Shown here: one piece after another, positions 32,743 through 43,700 of the stretch
How positions within the stretch are numbered: the stretch's first letter is position 1
How the letters are laid out: each line of letters starts with the position of its first letter
Notes under the pieces: generated by a model
What the model was told of the DNA's origin: nothing
Seen by the model: only the letters and a program-made list of their open reading frames with translations
Database searches by the model: none
Origin: a virus
Virus record (IMG/VR): IMGVR_UViG_3300028384_000675
Location: 1-64,000 of that record
DNA: 64,000 bases
Strand: one strand, 5' to 3'
Position numbers and translations under genes: made by a program

Positions 32743-35700
32743 ACTGGTTCTCCTCCTTCAAACGCTTCATATGCTTCAAGCAATACAAGCCAACTGTCGG
32801 AATTACTAGGGTTTGAAGTTTCGCGAATCTCAAACAAAATCTGCAGGTCTGCCATAAAATTGGGATCAGTAACTGTTATGGACCAAGTTCTGTTCTGATC
32901 CAGCGTTTCCCAACTGCCGAAACTTCCAGTAGCAACTCCGGAGTAATAATTACGAGTCGCTTTGATTACATAATCTCCTGCACTCGTTGGCAGGTTAGTG
33001 GTTGGATCTAACCAAGTTCCAACTGTGTTTGTAACAAATTGATTGAACGGGTTGGAACTCATAATATCACCATCAGGTTCGAACCTGACAGTTGTCGTTA
33101 CTGACTGACTGTTTCCAGACGTAGTGATACCAAAAGGTTTGTTGGATATCTCAACAATATCTGCTTGGGTTGTGTCATTAATATTAATTAATCGTGAAGC
33201 GAGTAGTGAACCGACATGAGAATCGTAAACACCGAACGTATAAACGTCATCTGATAGATCAGAATCTTCTGCTACGTCGACTCGAAATGTTCCTGAGTTT
33301 GAGGAGACGCTAAATGAACCTGATGCTTCATATATGTCATCAAAGTCTTCGAACACTTCAGGTTGCGCGAAGTGAAAATCGTATCCGACTGGTAATGAAG
33401 AAAGCGGAACTGCGTTACTCATAGTCACGCCAGATCCAGGAGATATACTCACGATAGTTCCAGGAACATCCGGAGTGTTAGACTCCATACCCAGCGCGAG
33501 GTTGGAAGTGTCTTCAAGATATATGAAGAATGTTCCTTGAGGAACGACCTGATCTGTTCTGACCGGATATATGTTTGATGTACGATAATAATATGTGCCA
33601 TCAGTAATATTTGTGCCGTCAAACGTAAAGTTAATCGTGTCACCTTCGTTGGCAGAATCATTAGCGAGGTCAGTCGATAAAGAATAAACGGATGCTTCGT
33701 CAGATAGAACAAAGGTATCTGATGCCAAAAACAATCCATTAGCACTATCGAGTCTTAACGTCACTGTTCCTGTCAAATCTCCATGACCAATATCATCTGA
33801 GGTCGTAACGAACTGAGTAATAGTCGGTGTTGAATTTACAACAGCAGTTTTAGAAGTTATAGGGAACCTGCTTGTTATTCCAGCACTGCCAGTGATCGCA
33901 AAATGAACCGCTTCATTTTGTGCTCTATCTGCTATAGTGCTAATGGTGAACAGATTTCCCTCTGTCACATTGAACGCATCTGCAGTGTACGTCGGAATAC
34001 TTGTGTCAAGGATTGTAATCGTTGGTGATTCAGCAAGCGCACCGCCTCCTGCTGTTTTAGAAACCAGAACTTTGTATGTCTCAGTACCTTCGCGGAGAAG
34101 ATCTTCGTTCAGATCAGCAAAGATTGTACCATAACTTGTAGAAACGGTAAACGCTTGTTTTGCCGAAACAGGAGCGAACCCAGAAACGAAATCGTCGGAG
34201 GTTATATTGTCCCCTTGAAACCAGTAATAGTATGTTCCGTCGGAATCGGTCGTATAGAACGAAACAGTCTGTACCACTTTCGATTCATTGATCTCTAGGT
34301 TGGCGCTGTCCAAACTTAATTGATACACGCGGTTTCCTGCGATGGTGTAGTCTAGCGTTGCGAGTTCAGTTCCGGTAGTTGTTTCTACCACTGCAGTAAA
34401 TGTTTCTGGGTCGAGGTCACCGTTAGTCGCAAACTGAAGTAGCGGTGAAGGGGAACTGACGCCGCCTGACATGGTGATGGTGTCAGGAGAACCTGATTGC
34501 GGAACCGTTCCCACGAAATCTGCAGCAGAAGTTTCCCCAAAATTGATATAAAAGTTCACATCTGAGTCAGGGATATTTGTACCGCCGATCTCATATGATA
34601 CCGAATCGCCTTCGGTCGCAATCGCAAAAGAAGGCGTGATGGTATAAACAGGTGCCTGATCTAAAATATCAAAGGTATCGTTGGCAGTAAATCCTAGGTC
34701 AGAAGTAAACGAGACAGTTCCTGCCGTTGGACCTTGATATGTGAGTAGAGAAGTTGTGTTAGACAGAAAGTAAGTATCGTTGACACCCGTAACTGTAAAC
34801 GAACCAGAAGAAGATAACAAGCGCGAATCTGAAGCAGCAGCGCCTGTAACGCTCCAGTTAACTGTGTCCCCGATTGTTGTCGAATCAACTGACAGTGAAG
34901 CGAGAAGCGGATTGCCTTCCACTGGATCGTCGACAGTCAGATCAAACGTTGGAATTGTATCAGAAACAGTAATTAAAACAGAACCTTTCGCTATGCCGCC
35001 ACTCGCTTCAGTTTGTAGTGAAACTGTAAAAGTTTCGTTATCGTCTACAACATTGTCAACCATTGTTCTCAGCGAGAATGAACCGTTGCTGTTTAATATA
35101 GAAAACGGTTGCGCGGCAGTGGACATTGGCGGTGCAACTGTGAAGTCCGAGTCTGAGGTTGTACCATGCGTAACGTAATAGTACAACGTTGTGTTGCCGT
35201 TATTCGGTACGTCTGTTCCGGCAATATCAAATGTTATGATATCGCCCTCGCTTGGTGTAGCAGACGATGGTGTGATAACATATGAAGAAACAACATCGTT
35301 CAGATTAATTAATGACTGACCCTTTACACGTTCTTCGTCATCAATTACAAATACATTGAACTGCTCAACGCCTTCTGCTTCATCAGAATCTGTTCTAGTT
35401 GGAATAGAAAACTTACCGACCGCAGTACCAGCACTGTCATTTATTTCAAAGTATGATGGCGACAATATGCTCGGCGGAGGCGATACGAAATCTGAGTCAG
35501 ATGTAGAAATATGATCCACATAATAATAAAGCGCATCTGTATTATCTGGCACATCAGTTCCGCTCACTGTAAACTTAAATAATGTTCCCTCGTCTTCAGA
35601 GTCAGAGGGTGATACCCCTATAGAATATGATGAGGTAATCCTCTGAGAGACTGCAGAGTCGTCCATGCGCGTACTTACCAGAGACTGTACCGTATCCTCT

Positions 35701-36317
35701 AGTAATACTTCTCCGGCGAGGTACATACCTGCAGGGTGTACGAACAGTTTGAACAAGTCTTTCCACTGCGATATGGGAACACTAGCACGAACCAAAAGTG
35801 CAAACGTTTGATACAGTTCATCATTGGTTAAATAGCGCAGAGAGTCGGCGCCAATCCTTGAGTTGACGTCGCCGACCTTAAATATATTTTCTTTTGGATA
35901 CACTACCTCGGCATCAATCCCGTAGAAAGAACGGAAGAACCATTCGATAGCGAACCGTGTCCCCTTTGAGCGGAACATAATATTCGAGAAGTTAGCAGCA
36001 GCACGTAGTTGCGCCTCGCGCTCTTGCGGGGTTGCGTCTTGATTCGCGAACCCTTGGAAATATGAACCACCAAGTAACAACTCGTCTTCGATAAATGAAA
36101 GCAAATCTATCTCAGTTTCATTGATATCGCGCGCAGCGAATAAGTGATTGAGCATCTCTGTTGAGGAACCGTCAGAGTCCATGAATTCATAGTAGTGTTC
36201 GAGCAACGAAATAAATTTCGGATATGATGCCGCAAAGTGTTCAGGAAGAACACCGCCTACTTTCGCAGTGCGTAGATTTATATGCCTACGTTTCTTGTCT
36301 AGAAAATGATTATGCAC
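32739..36317 (-). CDS. large virion protein with Calx-beta-type repeats
   Basis: A 1192-residue protein. The N-terminal 210 residues form a distinct domain (MHNHFLDKKRRHINLRTAKV, later GTRFAIEWFFRSFYGIDAEV and LFKLFVHPAGMYLAGEVLLE) seen, as far as I recall, at the start of structural proteins next to gp16 in marine T4-like phages. The rest is a chain of beta-sandwich repeats with the pattern ...EGDSVSYEIGGTNIPDSD..., YYYV and a closing D-rich strand (ETFTVSLQTEASGG, TVSDTIPTFD), resembling Calx-beta modules that often bind calcium. It is probably a fibre or neck/baseplate decoration; the exact site on the virion is unknown. It directly precedes gp16 (4-base overlap). Confidence 0.85.
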   Translation of the reverse strand: MHNHFLDKKRRHINLRTAKVGGVLPEHFAASYPKFISLLEHYYEFMDSDGSSTEMLNHLFAARDINETEIDLLSFIEDELLLGGSYFQGFANQDATPQEREAQLRAAANFSNIMFRSKGTRFAIEWFFRSFYGIDAEVVYPKENIFKVGDVNSRIGADSLRYLTNDELYQTFALLVRASVPISQWKDLFKLFVHPAGMYLAGEVLLEDTVQSLVSTRMDDSAVSQRITSSYSIGVSPSDSEDEGTLFKFTVSGTDVPDNTDALYYYVDHISTSDSDFVSPPPSILSPSYFEINDSAGTAVGKFSIPTRTDSDEAEGVEQFNVFVIDDEERVKGQSLINLNDVVSSYVITPSSATPSEGDIITFDIAGTDVPNNGNTTLYYYVTHGTTSDSDFTVAPPMSTAAQPFSILNSNGSFSLRTMVDNVVDDNETFTVSLQTEASGGIAKGSVLITVSDTIPTFDLTVDDPVEGNPLLASLSVDSTTIGDTVNWSVTGAAASDSRLLSSSGSFTVTGVNDTYFLSNTTSLLTYQGPTAGTVSFTSDLGFTANDTFDILDQAPVYTITPSFAIATEGDSVSYEIGGTNIPDSDVNFYINFGETSAADFVGTVPQSGSPDTITMSGGVSSPSPLLQFATNGDLDPETFTAVVETTTGTELATLDYTIAGNRVYQLSLDSANLEINESKVVQTVSFYTTDSDGTYYYWFQGDNITSDDFVSGFAPVSAKQAFTVSTSYGTIFADLNEDLLREGTETYKVLVSKTAGGGALAESPTITILDTSIPTYTADAFNVTEGNLFTISTIADRAQNEAVHFAITGSAGITSRFPITSKTAVVNSTPTITQFVTTSDDIGHGDLTGTVTLRLDSANGLFLASDTFVLSDEASVYSLSTDLANDSANEGDTINFTFDGTNITDGTYYYRTSNIYPVRTDQVVPQGTFFIYLEDTSNLALGMESNTPDVPGTIVSISPGSGVTMSNAVPLSSLPVGYDFHFAQPEVFEDFDDIYEASGSFSVSSNSGTFRVDVAEDSDLSDDVYTFGVYDSHVGSLLASRLININDTTQADIVEISNKPFGITTSGNSQSVTTTVRFEPDGDIMSSNPFNQFVTNTVGTWLDPTTNLPTSAGDYVIKATRNYYSGVATGSFGSWETLDQNRTWSITVTDPNFMADLQILFEIRETSNPSNSDSWLVLLEAYEAFEGGEPV

Positions 36318-36323
36318 AACGAA

Positions 36324-36638
36324 TCACCAAGGGAGTCCGGAAGCAACTCTTAAAAATTCTTCAGATTCGACTCTATATCTAAATTCTACTTCCTCTTCGG
36401 TGTCTCTTTTCAGTTTAGAATTCGAGTGAATCCAATCTAATACCACCTCTTCTGTCAAACTATCATATTCCACAAATGAAGAGTCTTGAGAATCCGGATT
36501 AAAAATTGTCATTCCCTCATAATCAACAGAAAATATGCTGCCATCGAGGTCTTCAGATTTTGTACATTTCCAGCGGACGGCGAAAACGCCACCGTCCGAA
36601 ATATTCCTGTCCATCGAGACAATAGTCCATGTTATCAT
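36324..36638 (-). CDS. conserved marine-phage hypothetical protein
   Basis: A 104-residue protein: MITWTIVSMDRNISDGGVFA, then VRWKCTKSEDLDGSIFSVDY, and a YDSLTEEVVLDWIHSNSKLK segment. From memory, the pattern of a W-T-I start, a strand with RWKCT and a L-T-E-E-V-V-L-D-W-I helix occurs in small proteins next to fibre genes of marine T4-like phages. Function is unknown; the context suggests a virion or fibre-assembly factor. It sits 6 bases before the Calx-beta gene. Confidence 0.8.
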   Translation of the reverse strand: MITWTIVSMDRNISDGGVFAVRWKCTKSEDLDGSIFSVDYEGMTIFNPDSQDSSFVEYDSLTEEVVLDWIHSNSKLKRDTEEEVEFRYRVESEEFLRVASGLPW

Positions 36639-36649
36639 TTCTATATCCT

Positions 36650-39600
36650 TTACCTTTGGTATCCATAAGTCGCTTCAAGAGAGCGAAAATAAGCTAAAGC
36701 GGGTCCCACATAATTGGAAAGCTTCCATGTTACTGCGAGCGTGATTCCTTGTGATGCAGTTGTTGATGGCAAAATACCACTGAAAGGAATAGACACATTG
36801 TGAATGCGACCGTCTACTCCGCCGCCGCCTCCATTAGTTACACCAATTTTATTCCAGTCAGCGGTGTTAGTTGCGGAAGAAGGTATTAACTCCCATGTTG
36901 CGTTATCTCCTATCGGTCCATCATCCTCATCATAAAGGAACAACGTTTCGTTGCTTGTTGGATCATAATTAGCACCATAAAATGCTCTCGAACCACCTGA
37001 GCTAGTATAAATTATTCCACCACTAACTACTCTATCAGTATAATTTCCAGAAAATCTAGCATATTCTTTACGTCCTGACCAACCGCTAGGGATAGCACCC
37101 AAGAAACCAGTAAGCGTTGTGCTAAACGTCGGACCAGATACATATCTTATTTCTACTTCAAAATTTTGATATGATGCAGAGCTGGACGGGGTTAAAATTA
37201 TTCTACCGTCAATAAAGGGTCTTTTAGAAATTCCTCCTGTCGGTGGTGGAATATAAATCTCTTGCGTTTCTGTAGTTACACCAAAACTACCCCCAGACGA
37301 TCTTACATAAGTATAAATTTCAGCAACATCACCAACCAGTTGTGTTGATGACAGTGTTCCGTTAATCGTAACATCGCCGTTTAGTGCAATGTCATTTCCA
37401 TTAATTGAAAACGGTGTAACCGCAGTGTTTGAAGCATTCACTATTTTAAATGTGTCTGCAGTGATAACGAAACTAGAAGTCTCTCCTGTATTCAATAATT
37501 CTAAACCAGAAATATGCCCATCAACGTTAGTCGTCACAAAATATTTCGATTGAATGTTAGTAATATCACTATCTATTGCTTCAACCTGAGTCACCAACCC
37601 TTGAGTAGCTGTTGCGACACTAGAATCGATACTTGATGACAAATTTGTGATATCTTGCGATACAACGCGCAGTCTATCGCTGTCTCGGTCTATTCTGGTC
37701 GAAAGGTCACTAAGTGCCTGACCAGTAACATCTAGGACAAAGTCAGAGTCAAGCACTTCTGTAAGCGAAACTTCGAATTCTTGTACGCGTCCGGAAAGAA
37801 CTGAAATACTGCTATCGGTTAGATCGATTCTAGAAATAACTGAATCAGTAGCAGTCGCTAGAGCATCCAACACGAAGTCAGAGTCAAGCGTATTATTTAA
37901 TGCAGCAGACAGCGAGGTAACTTGTTGCGAGAGAATTGTTAGACTATCGCTATCCTGGTCAATTCTGGTCGACAATTCACTGACCGCGTCACCGACAGCA
38001 TCTACGACGAAACTTGAATCAATCGCATTAGATAATTCAGCAGATAATATAGTAACATCTTGTGATAAAACTGAGAGTCTATCGCTGTCTCGATTAACGC
38101 GCGTCGACAGATCGTTTACTGCGCCACCAACAACTGACAATACCAGATCAGAGTCAATACCTTCAGTCAACGATGCCTCGAATTCTTGTACCCGTCCAGA
38201 AAGAACTGAAATACTGCTATCGGTTAGATCGATTCTTGACATTACTGAATCTGTGGCAGTAGCAATCGCTGACTGTACAAACGATGAGTCTAGTCCAGCA
38301 GTTTCTAGACTAGTCTCGAGTTGCGTTACCTGCTCTGATAGAACAGTAACACCGCTGTCAGTTTGATCAATTCTAGAGTTGACCCCTTGAATTGATGTTG
38401 CCATCGCATCGACGACAAAATCAGAATCAATCGTTTCTAGACTTGCTTGAAATTCTTGCATCCTACCAGATAAAACTGTCACGCCACTATCAGTTTGATC
38501 AATACGAGCATATACAGAATCAACTGCGGTAGCAATCGCTGAATGTACAAACGATGAGTCTAGTCCAGCAGTTTCTAGACTAGTCTCGAGTCGTGTTACC
38601 TGCTCTGATAGAACTGTCACGCCGCTGTCAGTTTGATCGACCCTTGAGTTGACCCCTTGAATCGCAGAAGCAGTAGCACTTTGTATGAAGTCAGAATCGA
38701 TCGTTTCTAGCGTTGCTTCAAATTCTTGCATCCTACCAGATAAAACAGAGATACTGCTATCGGTCAGATCAATACGAGCATATACAGAATCAACTGCAGT
38801 AGCGAGCGCTTCTTGGACAGAAGAATCGTTTCCGATAGTGCTCAACCTTGCTTCTAGGTATAAGAACTGATCTGATAAAATAGTAAGGTCGCTGTCTGTT
38901 CTGTCGATTAGAGTTCGAAGTTGACTTCTCGCGTCTGCAGTAGCATTGACAATATAGTCAGAATCAATAGTTGCGAGTTCTGATTGAAGGTCTACAATTT
39001 TTAGTGACTCGATTGTTAACCTATCGCTGTCCAGATCAAGTCGAGTCGACAGTTCTTCTCGCGCTCTCCCAACTGCGCTATCGATAATATAGTCCATGCC
39101 ATCGAGTCGCTCAAATGCTGAATCGAGCGAAACTGATAATTCTACAAGGTCGCGTGAAAGGAGGTTTATGCTGTCGGAACTAACGTTGACTCTCGCTTCT
39201 AATAACGATAACGCTTGTGCCGATGCTTTAGATGCAATCACCGCATTTAAATCAACTATTTGCCTCGCCAAGGCAGATATCCCGCTATCATTATGTTCAA
39301 CGTATGCTGTTAATTGATTCAGAGCAGTCGCGAATGCAGAGTCTTCTGAGTTCAGTGCCGCTTCCAATGCCAGTGTATACTGAGATAATGCTGACAGAGA
39401 ATCGCTGTCCTGATCAATCCTAACTTCTAATGTTCGTAATCCGCTGGCGACAATGCCTTGTATTGAGTTGTATTGCCCATCCATGAAACTGCGCAATGCT
39501 GCTGAAGTTGGAATAGCATCCTCTTGTTCTAAAAGCATTTCTCTGGTATTCGCAATACCAGATGCCACGACGTCGTTATCCCTATCTTCAAGTTGACCGA

Positions 39601-39853
39601 AAGATACCTTACCTGTTGTTCTTAAATCACCATATAAGATAATATCGTTGTTGACGATAAGATCTGATGCGACAACAGCATTATCGCCGGAATCGGTAAC
39701 ATTCTTGGTGATTTCTTTTAGAAGGTCGCCTTTGCGAACGGTTCGTGTTTTGTTGCCCAAACTGGTGTCACTGACGATGAGAATGTCATCGTCGCTGACT
39801 TCGACTACTTTCTGTAGTTCTGAGATTCTTACATCTTTATCATCTGTCGTCAT
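36650..39853 (-). CDS. tail fibre paralogous to the giant fibre
   Basis: A 1067-residue fibre. Its N-terminal 130 residues (VRISELQKVVEVSDDDILIV, TRTVRKGDLLKEITKNVTDS, VVASDLIVNNDIILYGDLRT) are clearly related to the start of the 3595-residue fibre at 40709-51496, so the two share a virion attachment domain. Residues 140-740 are repeats built on S-R-I-D-Q-D-S-D-x-L-x-x-L-S and D-S-S-F-V-x-x-A-x-A-T, forming an extended shaft. The C-terminal 300 residues are beta-rich (ending RSLEATYGYQR), a probable tip. It is preceded by its own late promoter. Confidence 0.88.
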   Translation of the reverse strand: MTTDDKDVRISELQKVVEVSDDDILIVSDTSLGNKTRTVRKGDLLKEITKNVTDSGDNAVVASDLIVNNDIILYGDLRTTGKVSFGQLEDRDNDVVASGIANTREMLLEQEDAIPTSAALRSFMDGQYNSIQGIVASGLRTLEVRIDQDSDSLSALSQYTLALEAALNSEDSAFATALNQLTAYVEHNDSGISALARQIVDLNAVIASKASAQALSLLEARVNVSSDSINLLSRDLVELSVSLDSAFERLDGMDYIIDSAVGRAREELSTRLDLDSDRLTIESLKIVDLQSELATIDSDYIVNATADARSQLRTLIDRTDSDLTILSDQFLYLEARLSTIGNDSSVQEALATAVDSVYARIDLTDSSISVLSGRMQEFEATLETIDSDFIQSATASAIQGVNSRVDQTDSGVTVLSEQVTRLETSLETAGLDSSFVHSAIATAVDSVYARIDQTDSGVTVLSGRMQEFQASLETIDSDFVVDAMATSIQGVNSRIDQTDSGVTVLSEQVTQLETSLETAGLDSSFVQSAIATATDSVMSRIDLTDSSISVLSGRVQEFEASLTEGIDSDLVLSVVGGAVNDLSTRVNRDSDRLSVLSQDVTILSAELSNAIDSSFVVDAVGDAVSELSTRIDQDSDSLTILSQQVTSLSAALNNTLDSDFVLDALATATDSVISRIDLTDSSISVLSGRVQEFEVSLTEVLDSDFVLDVTGQALSDLSTRIDRDSDRLRVVSQDITNLSSSIDSSVATATQGLVTQVEAIDSDITNIQSKYFVTTNVDGHISGLELLNTGETSSFVITADTFKIVNASNTAVTPFSINGNDIALNGDVTINGTLSSTQLVGDVAEIYTYVRSSGGSFGVTTETQEIYIPPPTGGISKRPFIDGRIILTPSSSASYQNFEVEIRYVSGPTFSTTLTGFLGAIPSGWSGRKEYARFSGNYTDRVVSGGIIYTSSGGSRAFYGANYDPTSNETLFLYDEDDGPIGDNATWELIPSSATNTADWNKIGVTNGGGGGVDGRIHNVSIPFSGILPSTTASQGITLAVTWKLSNYVGPALAYFRSLEATYGYQR

Positions 39854-39884
39854 GTCACCAATGTTCCAAAATTTATTTACGTGT

Positions 39885-39892
39885 TATTTATA
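39885..39892 (-). promoter_or_regulatory. T4-type late promoter of the 1067-residue fibre
   Basis: Exact TATAAATA on the minus strand in the 42-base gap between the two fibre genes. Confidence 0.75.
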
Positions 39893-39895
39893 CGG

Positions 39896-40705
39896 TTAAT
39901 TGTTGTCGAATCCGCCACCACCGCCGAATCCACCGCCGAATCCACCACCAGTAGCGCTTCCGTTACTCGCAGAAAGAGATATCTGTGTAGCAGTAACGCT
40001 GCAAACAGAATAGAACGTTCCTGCACTTGATACGATTTTTATTCTAAAATGAGGATCGCCACCTAACACCATAGGGAACGAACCAGATATATTGCCAGAA
40101 AGATTTTGATTGGGATTGCTCATCGCCAACCATTCAAACTTTAATCCTCCAGAACTCGGAACAGTATAATATGATCCGCTACTGTATCCAAATAGTGTAG
40201 GAGTGTAACTACCATCATTAGGAATTCCATTACTGCCCATTGTTGCACAGTGACTGGTACAAGATTGCGATGATACATTGTACTGCGCTTCAATCGAAGT
40301 GATTGTACCCAGATTACTGTAATTTACATATCCAGTATATACTGTCGGTTGAGCAGTAGAATCACCATCTGCCCAGTTAATCTTTACCCGATTGTTTGTA
40401 TTCTCGCGAGAAAATTGTACCCATCCATATGCTTCAGTGTAACCGCTTGGTTGATTGACAGAATTTTGAAGATCCCAACCTGACATACTCCATGACGTGT
40501 CTACTGTACCAGAAACGTTTGACGCATTATAAAAGTCACTCCAACGTATTTCGCCAGATGCCGGAACGTTTGGCGCAGTTGCAGATGTAACGAGACCAGC
40601 GCCCGAGTAGTAATCGCTGATCTCGTTTTCGGTCTGACTGTTCGTCCCCTTGAACTCAGTAATAATCTGACCGAACCCAATCTGTCCAGAAGCAGGAAGT
40701 GCCAT
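39896..40705 (-). CDS. fibre-associated protein with glycine-rich end
   Basis: A 269-residue protein. It begins MALPASGQIGFGQIITEFKG and includes YYSGAGLVTSATAPNVPASG, IRWSDFYN, a module I recognise from tail-fibre proteins of marine T4-like phages. The middle is beta-rich. The last 25 residues are Gly/Phe-rich (GGGFGGGFGGGGGFDNN), like the flexible ends of phage adhesin proteins. It starts 3 bases after the giant fibre stop, so it is translated from the same transcript and may act as a tip adhesin for it. That role is inference. Confidence 0.8.
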   Translation of the reverse strand: MALPASGQIGFGQIITEFKGTNSQTENEISDYYSGAGLVTSATAPNVPASGEIRWSDFYNASNVSGTVDTSWSMSGWDLQNSVNQPSGYTEAYGWVQFSRENTNNRVKINWADGDSTAQPTVYTGYVNYSNLGTITSIEAQYNVSSQSCTSHCATMGSNGIPNDGSYTPTLFGYSSGSYYTVPSSGGLKFEWLAMSNPNQNLSGNISGSFPMVLGGDPHFRIKIVSSAGTFYSVCSVTATQISLSASNGSATGGGFGGGFGGGGGFDNN

Positions 40706-40708
40706 ACC

Positions 40709-43700
40709 TTACCCCTTCAACGCCTTGATTTCTGCCTTTAATGCTTCAATCTGTTCTTGCTGTTCTTTAATCGCCTCAATAAACAGAGCACTCATAGTAT
40801 CATAGTTGACGGTCTTGACGACTTCGCCTTCACCCATGATATCTTTCTCCTTGACTGCCTGAGGAAGAACCTTCTCGACATCTTGCGCGATCACACCAGC
40901 AGACTTTTCACCGTCCTTTTTCCACGTAAACTCTACGCCGCGAAGTTGCTGTACTTTATCTACAGCATTCTCGACGACCGTAATGTTTTCCTTCAACTTC
41001 TCATCAGATACTGAGTTAGAGTATGCGATGATATCACCGTCAGCATGGAAATCACCAGTAGAGACATTGAAGAAGAATTTGTTAGCATTCGCCACATCAC
41101 TGATATAAATGTCATTGGTAGAAACTTGATTCTGGTGAATATACAAGTGACTTCCGTCGAACGAAATTTCATAGTCATCACCAGTACCGAACTGAACCTT
41201 CTTATCATCGTTCAGATCAATATGATCACCACGAATATAATAACGTCCGTCTAGATCAACCGACGCTCCTGCCGAACCTGTGCCTGTCAGCGAGAGAACA
41301 CCGCTACCTGTATTGAACGATGCCGCATTAATGTAGTCAGTAGAACCGCCAGACGCTGCAGCAGGAAGAGAAACTGTTTTCGTGTTAACTGCAGTTATGT
41401 GACCTTCTGGGTTGGTTGTGATATTATCGACAACAGTGAACGAACCGCTGTATCCAGGAGAAGTGCTGTTCGTTGTATTCGTTCGGTCAGTCTTATTATG
41501 ACTAATCGCTAGATCATATGGGTCACCAGTAGAACCAGGAGAAGTGTCGACCCAGTTCATATTGATGTAATTGGAAGATCCAGAAACAGATGCTGCTGCT
41601 TCAACAAACTTGAACCTCTTTCCGTGAGACATAGTAACAGCAGTGCCGTCTCCATCTTCAACGGTGAAGGTGGTTAGTCGATTTGTATTGGTATCAGTGT
41701 TTGTATCAGTCCAAGGAACATTGACGTACATCTGACCATTCGACAGTTCAACTGGGTAGTTCTGACCGTTCTCGTTGTAACCAATCTTGACAAGACCCAG
41801 CGTAGAACTTGTTGCTTGCGAGTAAGTCGTGTTTGTATCTGTAGTTGAGTAGCGACCATCAAGGTCAACAACAACGTTCGACATTCCTCCGCTACGACTC
41901 AGCGTCAGTTCACCGTTGCCAGTGTTAAACGAAGCACCGTCAAGGTAGTTGTTGCTGTTGCTACCAATCGTCACATCGATAGAGGACAACCCTGCACGAT
42001 GTAATGTCAGTTTACCAGATCCAGCACTATAACTAGCAGAGGAAACATAGTTGTTTGTATCAGTAGAAGCAATGTTAATTTGGTTGCTAGAAACACGACT
42101 TACTGAAACATTGTTGCCACCTTTCAACCATACCTGATCTGACGTTCCGGTACTAGGGTCTAGTGTAATCGCCGCGCCGTCAATATTTGCGCTTGTAGAA
42201 GCATACAAATCGTATGTTGTATCTGTATTACTTGTCGCGTAACGACCGTCAAGGTCAACTGTTACGTCACCCAGACCTGCTCGCGATAATGTTAGAATAC
42301 CGTTAGTGTCATTGAACGAAGCGCCATCGACATAGTAGTTCGTGTCGGTGTTAGTGTCAGTAGAAGAAATTGTTACCGTGTTTGTTTCAGCATTATACCC
42401 TAATGACGTTGCGCCGCCTGACAAGAACTTCAGCGTATTTCCTGAGTAGATGTTGTCAGTGTTATTTGATCCAACCTTCACCTTCCAGTGATTGTAGTTG
42501 TCATAACTTCCTGCTAACTGATAGCGTCCATCAAGACTTACCGAAGCACCTGCTGCGCCGACACCACCCAAAGCGAGCACACCACCACTGAAACTTGCGC
42601 TGTTGACATAATTGTTAGTATCCGTTGAACTAATCGTTACCTTCTTACTTGTAGCGTTGTATGAAACGCTACTAGCACCGCTTCCTGCGAACTCAATTGT
42701 TTCGCCAGAAGTAACTGCTTCGGTGGTGCTTCCATTCTTTAAGTTCCAAGAAACATAGTTATCGTATGTTCCCTGTAGCAGATAACGTCCATCCAGATCA
42801 ACCGAAGCGCCTGCACCACCAGTTCCGGTGAGTGATAGAATACCTGTTCCTGTACTGAACGAAGCGCCAGTGATGAAGTCGTTAGTATCTGTCGAAGTAA
42901 TTCGAAGTGTATTTGAAGCAGCATAATAAGTGGTAGAAGCAGCACCCGCCCCTTCAAATTTTACTGATTGCCCGCTGGTAACCGCCTCATCATGTGTGCC
43001 ATCAGTTATAGTCCAAGAAGTATACTTGTCGAATCTTTCCGTCAGACCCAAGTCAACCGTGACATCTGACATAGAGTGTCTGCTCAGAGTCAGAACATCG
43101 TTCGAACTATTAAACGAGGCACCGTCGACATAAGTGTTGGTAGAACCAATTGACAACGTGTTTGTCGATGCAGTGTAAGTTGTACTTACATCGCCAGACC
43201 CAACAACCTTAAGAGTATCGTTAGAATAGATGTACTCGTGATTGGTACCGTCGCTGATCTTCCAACGATCATACTTGTCGAACCTTTCCGCCAGACCCAG
43301 ATCAACTGATAAACTGCTCAGACCGTTTCGACCAAACGTGATTTCGTCAGTAGAAGCATTCCATGAAACGCTTGAGAGATAATTGTTAGTGTCAGTTGCA
43401 CTAATTGTCAATTGATTATCAGTTGTATTTAACGAAGTAGTGACATTCGTGCCACCTACAACCTTAATGAGGTCAAGGGATGTTACTTCTTGAGAAGTAG
43501 AACCGTCAGATAAACTCCAAGAAACATAATTGTCATATGTTCCCTGTAGTAGATAGCGACCATCAAGGTCGACTGTATTCCCGTCACTGATCGTAAGTTT
43601 ACCGGTGGTTCCGTTCCAAGAAAGCGTCTGATCGTCATATTCAAAGTAATCGCTGATCGTAACAGATTCAGAAGTGCCATCACCTTTATGGATTGTGATT